Assembly: GCA_033239525.1 (NCBI GenBank)
Contig: BSYO01000023.1
Location: 10,172,385-10,236,384, forward strand
Length of the DNA stretch: 64,000 nucleotides
DNA from: Nepenthes gracilis
Lineage: Eukaryota; Streptophyta; Magnoliopsida; Caryophyllales; Nepenthaceae
Direction: 5' to 3'
The notes beneath the pieces were generated by a model. It made no database searches, was not told where the DNA came from, and saw only the letters and a program-made list of their open reading frames with translations. The position numbers and the translations under genes are program-made. Of this stretch, positions 36,770 through 47,946 are shown piece after piece (position 1 is the first letter of the stretch; every line of letters begins with the position of its first letter).

Positions 36770-37990
36770 ATGGCAAAAACCAGAACTCAGACCAGTGCAG
36801 CAGCTAGAGACACCATCTCACATGGCAACAACCTAACAATGGGTAGTCATAGAGATGCTTGTTTGGTCACGAACATAACTGTGGAGATGTTAGCAACTCG
36901 AGTAGATACAATATCCAAACTCCTCTATACCATGTACCTGATTGGAGGGACACCCATTGGGGGTTCCTTCCTTCAATTCCTAGACTTTAGCATCCAAAAG
37001 GAGGAACCAAAGGAAAAAACAACACCCAAGGAGATGATTTAGTGGCTTGACGACCTTGAGGCCTAAGAGGCTATAGTGGCAGGCCCAAGAGGTCATGAGC
37101 AATAGGGCACGAACCTGGTTGGAATGTCGATTAAGTCTTGGAGCACAGGATAAAAGCCCAAAGCGGCAGAATTTGCATTATTTTTAAGATGACTAGGGGC
37201 CTTCCGTCCGAGAAGAAGTTTCATGCAACATCCTACTGAGAAGGGCCCGTAACCAGCTTGTTCATCGCGTATCTCCTAACCACTCGGAGTTGAGGACCTT
37301 CCTTAACACTAAAAGGATTGAGTCCGCTTTTCAGGTGGAGGAAAGTATTCAAAAAAATAGAGTAACGATTATTCAAAGGAAGGACGAATAGACATTGGGC
37401 TGATTTGGGCAAGTCGTCATTCACGAGGGAGATTAGGATGTAACAACTTCCTCACAAATTCAAAATAATGACCTTGGAACCCTATGATAGAAATTCCGAT
37501 CCTATGGACTATTTGGATCATTTCCAAACTCTGTTGGGATTCCAAGGCCTAGACAACATGGCTTTGTGTCTCTACTTCCCTCTGACCTTTAAGGGAGATG
37601 CTCGAATTTGATTTTGTCGACTACTGCCAAATTTGATATGAACATTCCAAGAACTCGCAAACAACTTCCTCGCAATTTGCTTCCTTCTTGTCACAATTCT
37701 CCCCTAGCCACAGGAAAAAAAAAAAAAAAGAGCAGCCGTGGCATCTTATCTGTATCCGATAAGGGCCAAACGAAAGTTTGAAGTGATTTTTGACCCAGTT
37801 CAATTCAAAGGCCCGAAAGATATCAAAGTTAACCGACAAGGTGAAGGTAAACTCCTTCATGGTGACCGTACATTCGGGTGACTTTTTCAAGCACTTGGTC
37901 CAACAAGAGCCCAAAACCTTTCTTGAAGTAGAAACATCACCCGCGCGTATATCGCTGCCAAAGAGGCCAATGAAGTGAAGAGGCCGGAGT
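36770..37990 (+). pseudogene. gag remnant of the Tat-type element
   Basis: The N-terminal frame (36770-37039) starts MAKTRTQ and stops after 90 codons. A second piece around 37460-37610 contains LEPYDRNSDPMDYLDHFQT and then LYFPLTFKGDAR, matching the plant gag core (YDG..DP..HL..F...M...AFP.TLKG.A..WF). The expected Trp after the last motif is replaced by a stop. A further in-frame piece follows to about 37978. Frameshifts separate the pieces. Confidence 0.8.
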
Positions 37991-38529
37991 ACATAGACCA
38001 TCATCCGAGATCAACTATTGGGAAGAAGAGTAATGGAGATAACTCCAATACCTGAGATCCCAGGAAATAATCGAGGATAGAATCAAGTATTTGAAGAGAG
38101 TTTAGGCCCTTGAACTGAACTCTATTGAACGACACTCGAATAAACATCCTCATGCGGATTCGGGATAAGAATTTCTTATAGTGACTCAAGCAACCCAAGA
38201 ACTTAAAAGGATAAGATTAGTCAAAGTATTATTTCTACCATCGATCTCTAGATTACAACACCAAAGATTGCCCAACTCTACAAAGAGAAATTAAGGCCAT
38301 CATCTAGAAGGGTTATATCAATAAGTTCTCGAGATATCCGGGATAGGACTCCAAGAGAGCAAATGATGATGAGTAGGGGCAGTAGGAACAGCCTTGCAAT
38401 CGGATTGTGGGCAGAGTGGTGAACATGGTGTCCATAAGACCACCCAGAAGATAAAACTCTAACCACCCATAGAAGACTTCCAACAACAAGAAGCAAAGGA
38501 TGGGAGAAAGAAATGATGTCATTAATTTT

Positions 38530-38840
38530 AGTGACAACAATATAATTCATGTAATAACTCCCCATTTCGATTTTCTGCTTGTATCTGCACTTATTTCGAA
38601 TGGTACTTTTAACTACCAATTAAAACGAGTCTCTATTGATAATGAAAGTTTAAAGATTTTGGTGTATCTTAATGTCTATTTTAAATTCGGATTAAAAAAG
38701 ATCAAATGAGACCAACCAATGGATCCCTATACGGACTAGATAATAAACCTGTTTCGATCCAATGAACTATTTAACTGGAGTTCACCTTAGGAATATATCC
38801 AAAGACAGCGTCATGCATGCTCATATTCCTAACAGTCGAC
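38530..38840 (+). pseudogene. Aspartic protease remnant
   Basis: The piece VITPHFDFLLV, then QLKRVSIDNESLKIL and FKFGLKK, matches the Tat protease pattern (TPH.D.LV...I.....RVLVD.GSS...L....F..MGL). The catalytic motif D-N/T-G is IDNE here, with Gly replaced by Glu. A stop follows within a few residues. Confidence 0.7.
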
Positions 38841-39149
38841 TTGCCTTCAATCTACAATACTAATTTGGTATGACCTATTTACTTGAATTCGGAGTAGTGA
38901 CATCAATCCCACATCTTAAGATAAATTCATGATAGCATATGGCATCAAAGAGGTTCTAGGCGACCTAGTCACCAGGTGGACATGCTATTTATCTCAGGTC
39001 AATCAAGTAATTTTGAATTAGCTAATTGAAGATTTCAACCTTCGGGACGAAGCAACTCTACAGCAAGGTCAATCTAGTGAGTTGACCGATCAAATCCCAC
39101 TAGATTCAAATGAGCTTGAGAAATGTGTGTAGATTGGGAGCTCTCTACC

Positions 39150-40020
39150 GGATCACATGTGTCAACGGTTGATGACTTTTATGTGGCAAAACTCTGATAT
39201 TTTTGTATGGACACCCATTGACATGTTGGAGATTCTCACAGAAGTAATGGTCTATAGGTTGGGATTTGATTCCAGTCACAAGCTCATCAGGTAGAAGTAG
39301 ATGAACCATTCCATCGAGAAGTTAATTGCCACGAGAGAAGTCAGGGAGCTACTTGATGTAGGATTTATAATAGAGGTTCAGTATCCAAACTGGTTGTCAA
39401 ATGTAATTCTTATGAAGAAAAATAATAGAAAATGGTAGATGTACGTCGATTTCACTAATGTAAATAAAGTATATCCGAAAGATAATGTTTCACTACTCAT
39501 AATTGATTTTTTAATAGACTCAATATCTGGACATAAGCTGTTATGTTTTATGGATGCTTATTCAGATTATAACTAGATCTGAATGAGTCTCGACAATGAA
39601 GAATACACCTCCTTCGTGATGGACCAGAGACATATTGCTACAAAGTCATACCTTTCGGTCTGAAAAACGCAGGAGTTACATATTAGAGGCTAGTGAACAA
39701 AATATTTAAAGCACAAATCAAACAGAATATGAAGGTATATATGGACAATATGCTCGTCAAAAGTATAGAAACCGATAACCATATTTGCGATCTCAGTGAA
39801 GCTTTCAAGGTACTCTGAGCGTATCGAATGAAGCTAAATTCGTCAAAGTGTGTGCTCAATGTAACATCTAGAAAGTTTCTTGGCTTTATTGTGTCTTACC
39901 AGGGAATCGAAGCAAACCTAGAGAAGATAAAAGCCATCATAGATATGAACCTGCTTCAAACTGTGAAGAATATTTAGAAACTAATCGAGAGACTTGCAAC
40001 ACTCTCCCATTTTCTAGTAA
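39150..40020 (+). pseudogene. Reverse transcriptase remnant with altered YxDD box
   Basis: Recognisable segments in order are a WTP.DM start, GFIIEVQYPNWLSNVILMKK, MYVDFTNVNK, FMDAYSDYN, then after a one-base frame change YKVIPFGLKNAGVTY and IFKAQIKQNMKVYMDNMLVK. The YxDD catalytic box at 39738-39749 reads YMDN, so one catalytic Asp is lost. In-frame TAG codons at 39574 and 39684 stand where Gln (CAG) is conserved. Confidence 0.85.
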
Positions 40021-40269
40021 AATTAGTAGAGAAATATCTACCATTCTTCAATGTTCTGAGAGGAACGAAAAAAAATGGTTTCCAATGGATGAAAGATTTC
40101 CAGGCAACATTCCAAGAATTGAAAGAATACCTTCCCAATCCACCTCTCTGAAGGAAGGAGAGGAATTATACATCTATTTGGCGATATTCGACACCATGCT
40201 AAGCTTAGTTTGAATCCGACAGAAATTCGAGATACAATAACTGGTCTACTATGTAAGTAAAATTTTAAC

Positions 40270-40560
40270 AAATACCAAGACTTATTATTCGCACGCCGAA
40301 AGGATCGCTCTAGCATTGGTTTATTTCACTAAGAAGTTACAACTGTACTTCTTAGCTCACAATATCATTGTCCTAACAGATCAGCCACTAAAAGGGTTTT
40401 ATAGAAACACGATATGTTTAGACGGTTGATTAAATGGACCATCAAATTGGTCAAGTTTGACCTTGAGTTCCGGTCATGGCTAACCATAAAAAGTCAAGCC
40501 ATCTCGAATTTTATGGTTGAAACAATGACACTGATTCTTGATAACATTGATACAAGCAAA
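40270..40560 (+). pseudogene. RNase H (first) remnant
   Basis: The pieces YYSHAERIALALVYF, KLQLYFLAHNIIVLTDQPLK and FDLEFR-like residues near 40450 match the gypsy RNase H tail (Y...E...LALV....KLR.YFQAH.I.V.TD.PL). A frameshift lies after the PLK motif. Confidence 0.7.
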
Positions 40561-40599
40561 AACGCCCATCTCCAAGAGGAGGCTCTAACCTAAATCTTG

Positions 40600-40992
40600 C
40601 ATGTAGATGAATCCTCATCCCAATTAGGGAGTGGAGCAGGCATGATCTCAAGAATTCGAGATGGGTTAGAGATGAAATATTCGATAACACTCGAATTTCA
40701 AATAACCAATAATATCACTAAATACAAGTCTTTATTAGCCGAACTCAGGCTAGTAAAGGAATAGTTGCCAAAAAACTTGATCGTCTATAGCGATTCAGAG
40801 TTGATCATCAACCAAGTCACCAAGAATTTCGAAGCGTCCATCCCATTACTTGCAAGATATCTTGTTAAAGCGAAGGGTTTGACCGAAACATTCAATAGGG
40901 TGTACATACTCCACATCCCAATAGAAAACAATTGGAAGGTAGATCATCTAGTAAAAGTAGTAGTAACTGATAATCCTAAACAATTTGCTTGA
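40600..40992 (+). pseudogene. Archaeal-like RNase H (second RNase H) remnant, Tat hallmark
   Basis: The stretch begins VDESSSQLGSGAGMI, then EFQITNNITKYKSLLAELRL, a stop at 40762, and a 75-codon frame with VYSDSELIINQVTKNFEA and later WKVDHLVKV. This matches the aRNH of Tat elements (VDG.S...GSGAG..., F.ASNN.AEYEALLAGL, SDSQLVV.Q..., .ADALAKLA). The four expected acidic positions can mostly be followed. It lies between RNase H and integrase, as in Tat. Confidence 0.8.
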
Positions 40993-41119
40993 GATATAGA
41001 GAAGTCCTCACAACCTCGAGCATAGTAGTCCTGGAAGAAGAGGTGCTCTAGATCTCAAATGATGATACTTGGATGATTCCATACAGAAAGTATCTAGAAG
41101 CAAACCTTTTGCCAAAAAA

Positions 41120-42150
41120 TCCGGATGATGCCAAGCATATAAAAAAGATAGCAAGTTGGTACACCCTCATGGTCGGAAGACTATATCGATGAGGGTACTA
41201 CATCCCCTACATGCGATATCTAACGCTAGAAGAAGTTGATTACGTGTTGAGTGAAGTGTATCTCGACATCTGCGGGTCATACATAGGGGCAAGAACTTGG
41301 CATTTAAAGTCATAAGATAAGGCTACTATTAGCCAACGATGAAGTGAGATGCTATAAAATTCACAAATAAATATAAAAATTGTCAGGTCCACGACAACAT
41401 CCCTCGTCAGTGACATACAAAACTGTAGACCCAATAGTCGCCTTGGCCGTTCGTTTCGTGGGAGCTTGACATATTAGACCCATTGCCTATCACATCTGGA
41501 CAAAGAAAATTCGTTATAATTGGTATTGACTACTTCACAAAATGGGTAGAGGCCTATCTACTAGTATAGATAATTAAGTAGAACGTGATAGAGTTTATTC
41601 TACAAAGCATAGTATGCAGATTCAGGTTTTCCAAGATCATAATGATCGACAATGAAATCTAATTCACCAACAAGAGATTCACTAAATATTGCAAAAGTTT
41701 GAAAATTCGTCTAGTTCACACTTTTGTTGCCTATCTACAAGCAAACAAATAGGTAGAAACAACAAATTGAACCCTACTTCACGGTTTAAAAATAAAGTTA
41801 GAAGACGCAGGGGGCTCCTAGATGGACGAAATACCCTATGTGTTGTAGTCCTACCGGATGGCACCGAGGGAACTTGCATGAGAAACGCCATTCAGTTTTT
41901 ACTATGGGATTGAAGCGGTCATCCTGATGGAAATTGGTCTACTTAGCCTCAAAGTGGAAAGTTTCAACCTACAAAATAACTACCAACAACTTAGAGAGCA
42001 TATCGACTTGCTCTAGGAAGCTCGAGATGTGGTAAGGTTGCGCATGACGGCTTACCAGTAGCGAATCACTCGGTACTATAATAAGAAGTTAAAAACTCAC
42101 CGATTCGAGGTGAGGGACCTAGTTATACAAAGCATAGATGCAATAGGAAA
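41120..42150 (+). pseudogene. Integrase remnant
   Basis: Around 41445-41570 one frame reads PWPFVSWELDILDPLPI and then KFVIIGIDYFTKWVEAY, the catalytic-core start of Tat integrases. Around 41895-42120 a second frame gives YGIEAVILMEIGL, LREHIDLL and RYYNKKLKTHRFEVRDLV, the conserved end of the domain. The middle is frameshifted with several stops. Confidence 0.85.
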
Positions 42151-42513
42151 AACTGCATTAGGAATAAATTGTCCTCTAATTAGGAGGGACCATTTCTAGT
42201 CTTAGCAATTCTCTAAAACAACGCATACAAGTTACATACTTAGAATAGAAAATTGGTTCCAAGGACATGAAACTCCATCTACCTCAAGAAATACCATCAG
42301 TGAACCACCTCCGAACACAGGTAAATTTTGAACATGGCATATGGATTACGTATATGAGATATTGATATTACAATTAAAAAAACTATCATTTATTTATTGT
42401 TTTCATTGTTCATGTGAATGTATGCATATATTTGTATAAAATCAAATGGCTCAAACTAACTCGAAATCGAGTGAACATTTTCACTTATAATTGGCCTGCT
42501 ATTAGCACGGTCA

Positions 42514-42604
42514 AAACCTTGATCTAATCAACCGAGCGGCCCAAATGAGGTTGAAGACAAACCTTGGTCTAAACGACTGAGCTGCCCAATCAAGGTCGAA
42601 TATG
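42514..42604 (+). repeat. Tandem repeat, 2 x ~45 bp, in the 3' region of the Tat element
   Basis: AAACCTTGATCTAATCAACC... is followed directly by AAACCTTGGTCTAAACGACT... Both continue with GAGC(G/T)GCCCAA and AAGGT/GAGGT-GAA words. Short tandem repeats after integrase are common in Tat elements. Confidence 0.65.
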
Positions 42605-43299
42605 AAGGCTTGGGAGACTTATAGGTAGAAGTCTAACTCTCCCTAAAGCGGTCAAAATAAAAGAAAGCTTATGAGGCTTTTTAGCATGCATGTGACGACA
42701 TCCTTCCACAAGAAAAAGCACATCAGTTGACAATGATCAACGTATTAGGGCCCGATGTACAAGTGCAATAATTTTCTCTAACAGGAACGAGCACCATCAG
42801 CTAAGTGTAATTGATAGTCTAGGCTTCATCAAAGCCCGACAACTATGGCAACCAAACCAGTTAGCCACAAAGGGGCTTTCCTAACATGAGTGCTATGATG
42901 TCCTCTCACAGAAATGAGTACAATCAGACAAATATGTCTAATTAAACCTGGCGATAATAGTAACAATGCTTAGTCGGTAAACAAAATAAATATTGAGCAA
43001 AAAAATTCAATATAAACAAAAAGATATCAGTGACAGTCATAAAAATGATCTAACTAAATTGTTAATAAATCGATATTTATAAGGAAAATAGAAATATCCA
43101 TCAAGAGATTGCAAGATACTGCCAATTGTCTGTACTCAAATATAACAACTATACTAAGGCTAGGGTCCCAAGGTGATTGTGGCAATGGCTCTCCCCTTGT
43201 CTCCAAGAAATCAGTCAAATTAGAATGTCAAGGAACTTTGAAATTTTTCAGATTGAGGTAGCACAATAGAAAGTTGGGAGCAACCATGGACACGATTTG

Positions 43300-45135
43300 C
43301 ACGTAGCTATGGAAACCATTCCGAAATCTATCATCCAGGGTAGGTCCAACTTCTTCTAAAAGAAAATGTGTCCTTAGCTCTCATTCGAGTCAGGCGCACT
43401 TGATATGAAGATCTGCAAATTGTCATTCAACCTCTTGGAGCTCATTTTCGAGTGAAGCGGCTCGATCCAGGGCCAAGGATCTTTCTTCGGAGAGCTGACG
43501 GGATCTCATCAACCACTCAGATAACTCTTAGTTATGGAAAGCGGCCCGATGTTGACTCTACTGAGCCTCAACAGTGGTAGTATCAGCACAGATTTCCATC
43601 TCTCTAAGAACTGTATGAGCAGTGAACAATTGAGACATGTGAGAAATTTTAGCATCTTGTTGGCATAGCCTATTTGTAACCAAACGTATTAGTTCTTATG
43701 ACTGCAAAGTAAAATGATTAATGCGAAACGACAACGGAAAAAACATAAATACAAAAATAAAGGATTATGTAGGCAATACTTCAATGAGAGATGGTCTACC
43801 CTGAAAAGATGGACTAGGAGAATCCTTGGGTCTAGATACGGATGGAGGCATCCAACACGATAGAGGCAACACATGGTGATAGAGAGGGATCTCAAATCTA
43901 AGAGGAGAATGAGAAACACATGAAACCTTCGGGAACTCAAATGCCGAAACCTCATAGCGAGGCACCTCCTCTGCAGCCATAGCCTCTGGATTATTATCAT
44001 TTATTTCTTCAACTACCTGATCGCTATTAACACGCTCCTTAACAAAAATAGCAAGAGGCATTGAGACAGGCGTATTAGGCGATGAGCTAAGTAAAACTAG
44101 GACCCCAGACTCGACCACAATTGGGGCATCAATTAGCTCACTCGATATGTCGGCCACGGGGTCATTTATTCTTGAAGCGAAAGGTATTCGGGGCTCACTG
44201 CCCTCAACGAATCCAGTCGTCTCTTCAAAAATTGGGTGAATCGCAAAAGAATGAATGGAATTCAGCCTTCATGATGACTCGTCAGCATGTTTTGTGATCA
44301 TCGTTTCATAGGCTTCATCCATGACTTGCTCATAATCTGTTAAGGAAGATGAGGAAGGAACTACCCTGTCGGACACTCTTTAAGGAGTGTCCCAAATGAA
44401 AAGGATTCCTAGATTCCTCTTGGGTCGACAAATAAGCATGATAGTGACATCCTCCCCTTCCATTTGATATCGGCGAATGCCTTTTGGGTTAGCCAAGTAT
44501 CCATTATTCGGAGAGAGACAGTATTCTCTTTAATAAGCTTTGTTAACGGTCAAACCGTGCAATCCTCTCTCTCCAAGACATCTTCAAGGTAGATAGAATT
44601 AACTCTGCTCCAATTATTGGAGAGACTCTAGTCAGAAGAAACTGCAATGTAAAAGAATTGGTCTTTCTAATCCTTTATTGAATCTGAATTGTCCCCGCCT
44701 ATTTCATACTTCTTCCAAGGGGTGAAAAAAATCTAGTTAGCATCCTGGTTAAACTAGAAAATTACCTTAACAGATCGGACATCCAAGATAAGCTTATAAT
44801 AACAAAAGAAAACACATAAACAAATCATGTATCTAAGAGCATTAGGGTGTAGGCATGCCACCGGAATCTCAAGAGCTTCCAAAATCTCGTACAACTCTGT
44901 CATGAAAGGGATATAAAGGCATTCCTTTAGATGGGCCTAGATGGTAATGAAACCAAGTCAAGGAGCGCAGGCTCTATTATCAACCTTGGGCATTATGTAT
45001 GGAACAATAGTGGGCATATTATACTTCTTATACACAGTGTCCACATCATTGTAAGTGAGGATGGATCGGATTGTAGCGATACCCTGGGAAGTTGCTTGAA
45101 AAGCTCTGGAAGCGATAAGAAAAGAGCAAGATAGG
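43300..45135 (-). pseudogene. Antisense extra ORF of the Tat element, decayed
   Basis: Read on the minus strand from 45130 downward, broken frames give YKKYNMPTIVPY, then CLYIPFMTELYEILEALEIP and CLHPNALRYMICLCVFFCYY, then FFTPWKKYEI. These match the plant 'putative gypsy-type transposon' / antisense-ORF family, with its pattern of LPLHPF..E.L..L...P.QLHPNAWR followed by WKK.FFFV. The open frame 43765-44157 is its acidic middle part. Near 43430-43530 the minus strand encodes a coiled coil (RQLSEERSLALDRAASLENE). Stops interrupt all parts. It lies entirely downstream of integrase and opposite to pol. Confidence 0.65.
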
Positions 45136-46615
45136 GTACAGCGATGTGAAAAGTAAAGAAATGTAGAAACGATAGAGGGCCAGAGTTTAAATAGCCAAAA
45201 TTTTGGCTCAGGAACGATGTCTTTTTAGGGCACTAAAGAAGCGCGTCCCCATAATGGTTGAGACACATGCTCGCACCGGAGAGTGCTGTGGCATGTCAGT
45301 TTTACTATGTTAGTAATGATGGTCTGACGCCTCATTTCGCGGCACAGTAGGCAAATAGCTGGTGGCTTTGATGCCCAGATTGGTGAATCTCCAGCACAAC
45401 GTAGGTTATGATGCTTTGACACATTTTTTTCAAAATAGTAGATTGGAGACGAGTGACCTTGGCACACTTGAGACTAATTCTATTAAATCATAAATACCTA
45501 ACCGAGCGTTCGAAATAAGTTATTATGAATAAGATTGTCAGAAGATCAAATTGTTAGTAGTCCAAGTTGTTAGATTATTAGAAGTTCAACAACAAAAAAT
45601 AATATGGAAATCTTTTAACTATTCAAAGCATATAAGAATATTTGAGCCATGCAATGAGGACAAAATCATGTTTAGGTAGTTCCATCTATTAATTTATTGC
45701 ACAATGTACAAGCTTGCAATAATAAAAGTATAACTCAAAAGGGGATAAATAATAAATGGAGATGTGATCTCACTAGAGTAGTTCAATTGATTTGGGAACA
45801 TATTTTTTGATCACCTCCACAAGGACTGGCGAGATAAAAGGCACCGAACAACACATGGGCCAACATTGGGTCGAACACAAAAAGAAGAAAAGCTCTCACA
45901 TCCAAAAAGGCAGCAGAACCCTGAGAATAGCCCATTTCAGATGAAATGGGAGGCAAAGGAAAAAAAAAGCTCTCCCCAGAGAGGATCAATAGCAGCCTCT
46001 TTCAGAACTGCATATTTCCTAAAAGAGAAGGCTAGTACAAAAACCAAAAAAAGAGAAAAATAAACTCCCTTCTAAAAAAGATATAGTAGCCGAACTCTAA
46101 GAATGTCCTATATCAAAAGAGAAGGGAGCACAAAAAAATTGTCCGCTTAAACCTGGGACATTGTCATAGTGATGAAGGCCTAGTTTTGGAACGGACGTAA
46201 AAGAGAGCAACCAAAGCGGCTTTCCATATAAAAAAAAGATAATCAAAGCAGATTTCAAATACATCTTTGGATCTCGACTTCAAAAACTGGATGAAAGCTC
46301 CCATCGGCTCTGGCTTGTGGTTGTGAAGACTCTATGCTGGCTCCGAATAGTCATACCACTTGATGGGTGAAAGATATTTCATAATGTAAAGTACAAAGAG
46401 CCTTGCCATTTATAGTCGAGAGGGATGATTATTGGGCATTTAATCCGAGAAAATCATGTATCTCAATATTGATGGCAAAGAATTAAATCATGCCAAATGG
46501 GACACCAAATCGGTAGAATATTTGAAGAAGGAACACACCTGAAAGGTCTATAGCTGGAGTCCTACCATGAACATGCTAAGAGTTGAAATTCAAACCTCCC
46601 AATATGGAGAGCTAG

Positions 46616-47367
46616 TGATGGGTATAACAATACATAGGTTAGGCCAAATCTAGTGCACATAAGAGAGAAATGTTCAAATAATGATAGCCTAACCCTCTGA
46701 GCCTATGATGCAAATGGTGTGGCAGTTAGTTCAAGAGATGCAATCCAAACCACCTAACATTGAAAGAGTAGTAATGAATAATCAATGGACAGTTTCATGC
46801 AGTTATACACCAATCTAACAATTAGAAACCGTACGGTCTAGCAGTTAAATGAAAGCGGCAGTTACATTGCATACGTAACGCCCACTCATAACTGAAAAAG
46901 TGTAACGCCTACGCATTAATTCAAGTATCTGTCAATCGAAAGATGTCTCTTATTATAACTATAGCCTATTTCCCACAAAAAAAAAGGATGACGACAAAAG
47001 GATGAGGCTAAACAAATTACAAAGTTAAACACTCTCCTATTCAAATGTATCACTTCCAAAGCCACTCTCTCATTTGAGCGCATTCAAAAGAGTACAATCC
47101 TCCTAATAAAAACACCCAATTTCATTCACTTGCATTCCCACTCCCATCTCTTCGCATATTTCTCATATAAATAGAAATATTATTGATTTGAGTGTTGGAT
47201 GATATACAGAAAAACGAATTTTATATTCCTCGTACTTTTTATTTGTTTTGTTGTAGCGCATAATATCTAAATTCTGAGTAACGAAAATCGGATCTGTTTT
47301 CTGACTGGATACCTAAATAAGAAGGCTCCCTAATTCGTTCAATAATCTGATTCTTAGAAATGCATTA
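46616..47367 (+). repeat. 3' LTR of the Tat-type element
   Basis: 752 bp, from TGATGGGTATAA to TGCATTA, followed by the target-site copy ATATC. The TATA box is altered (TATAACTATA). No clean polypurine tract directly precedes it. Confidence 0.92.
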
Positions 47368-47372
47368 ATATC
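47368..47372. other. Target-site duplication, right (ATATC)
   Basis: This is the partner of 35961-35965. Five bases is the usual size for gypsy integrase. Confidence 0.85.
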
Positions 47373-47946
47373 AAAATCCAAAAATTAAATGAATTGTAAG
47401 CTGCTAGATAAGTATTTAAAATATTTTTTTATATATTATATGTATTAACTAATATTTTATTTTATAAGATAAATGTAACATAATTGTAAGTTTTAATTTA
47501 GGTGGTTTTGACAATGTCATTAGTTTTTTTTTTCCCTTTTTCTCTTTTGGTTGAATTGGAAAATGCCATTATTGCCACACATTTTTGAATATCTTCTAAT
47601 GAAACATTTTTATAGACTTGGGCATTATTCGGTTTGCCCTTTGGAGGCTTAAAATTAGCTTTTGACATCCAATTCTTTAAAATTTAATAAATAATTAATA
47701 TTTCTGTTAATTAAATATATTATTTAATTTCTTAAAATTCTTGTATAATGGAGCTATGCCCAAAGAGATTTATATGCTTCTTGAGAATTTCAGTATCATA
47801 ATATAACAATTAATTAAATACAATTATATCAATGAAAAATGCTAAGGGTGCCTTGTTGCCCAATTTCAGTCTGCTGCTGAAATCAATTCCGCTATCAGGG
47901 GAGGAAGGAGAGAACAGGGGAACATCGAAGCAATAGAAACAATACT
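47373..47946. other. Spacer and upstream region of the 47947 gene
   Basis: The region is AT-rich with no coding sequence seen. The last 70 bases (GAGGAAGGAGAGAACAGGGG) are purine-rich and probably 5' UTR. Confidence 0.5.

Larger units (their letters stand above)
35966..47367 (+). mobile_element. Tat-type Ty3/gypsy retrotransposon, 11.4 kb, both LTRs, decayed coding
   Basis: LTRs at 35966-36708 and 46616-47367 both begin TGATGGGTATA and correspond block for block. ATATC flanks both ends (35961-35965 and 47368-47372), a 5-bp target-site duplication, so this is one insertion event. Internal order is primer site, gag, protease, RT, RNase H, a second archaeal-like RNase H, integrase, then about 4.4 kb with an opposite-strand gene. 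The extra RNase H before integrase and the antisense ORF after it are traits of the Tat lineage. Every domain carries stops or frameshifts, so the element is not autonomous. By eye the LTRs agree at roughly four of five positions, implying an old insertion. Confidence 0.92.
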
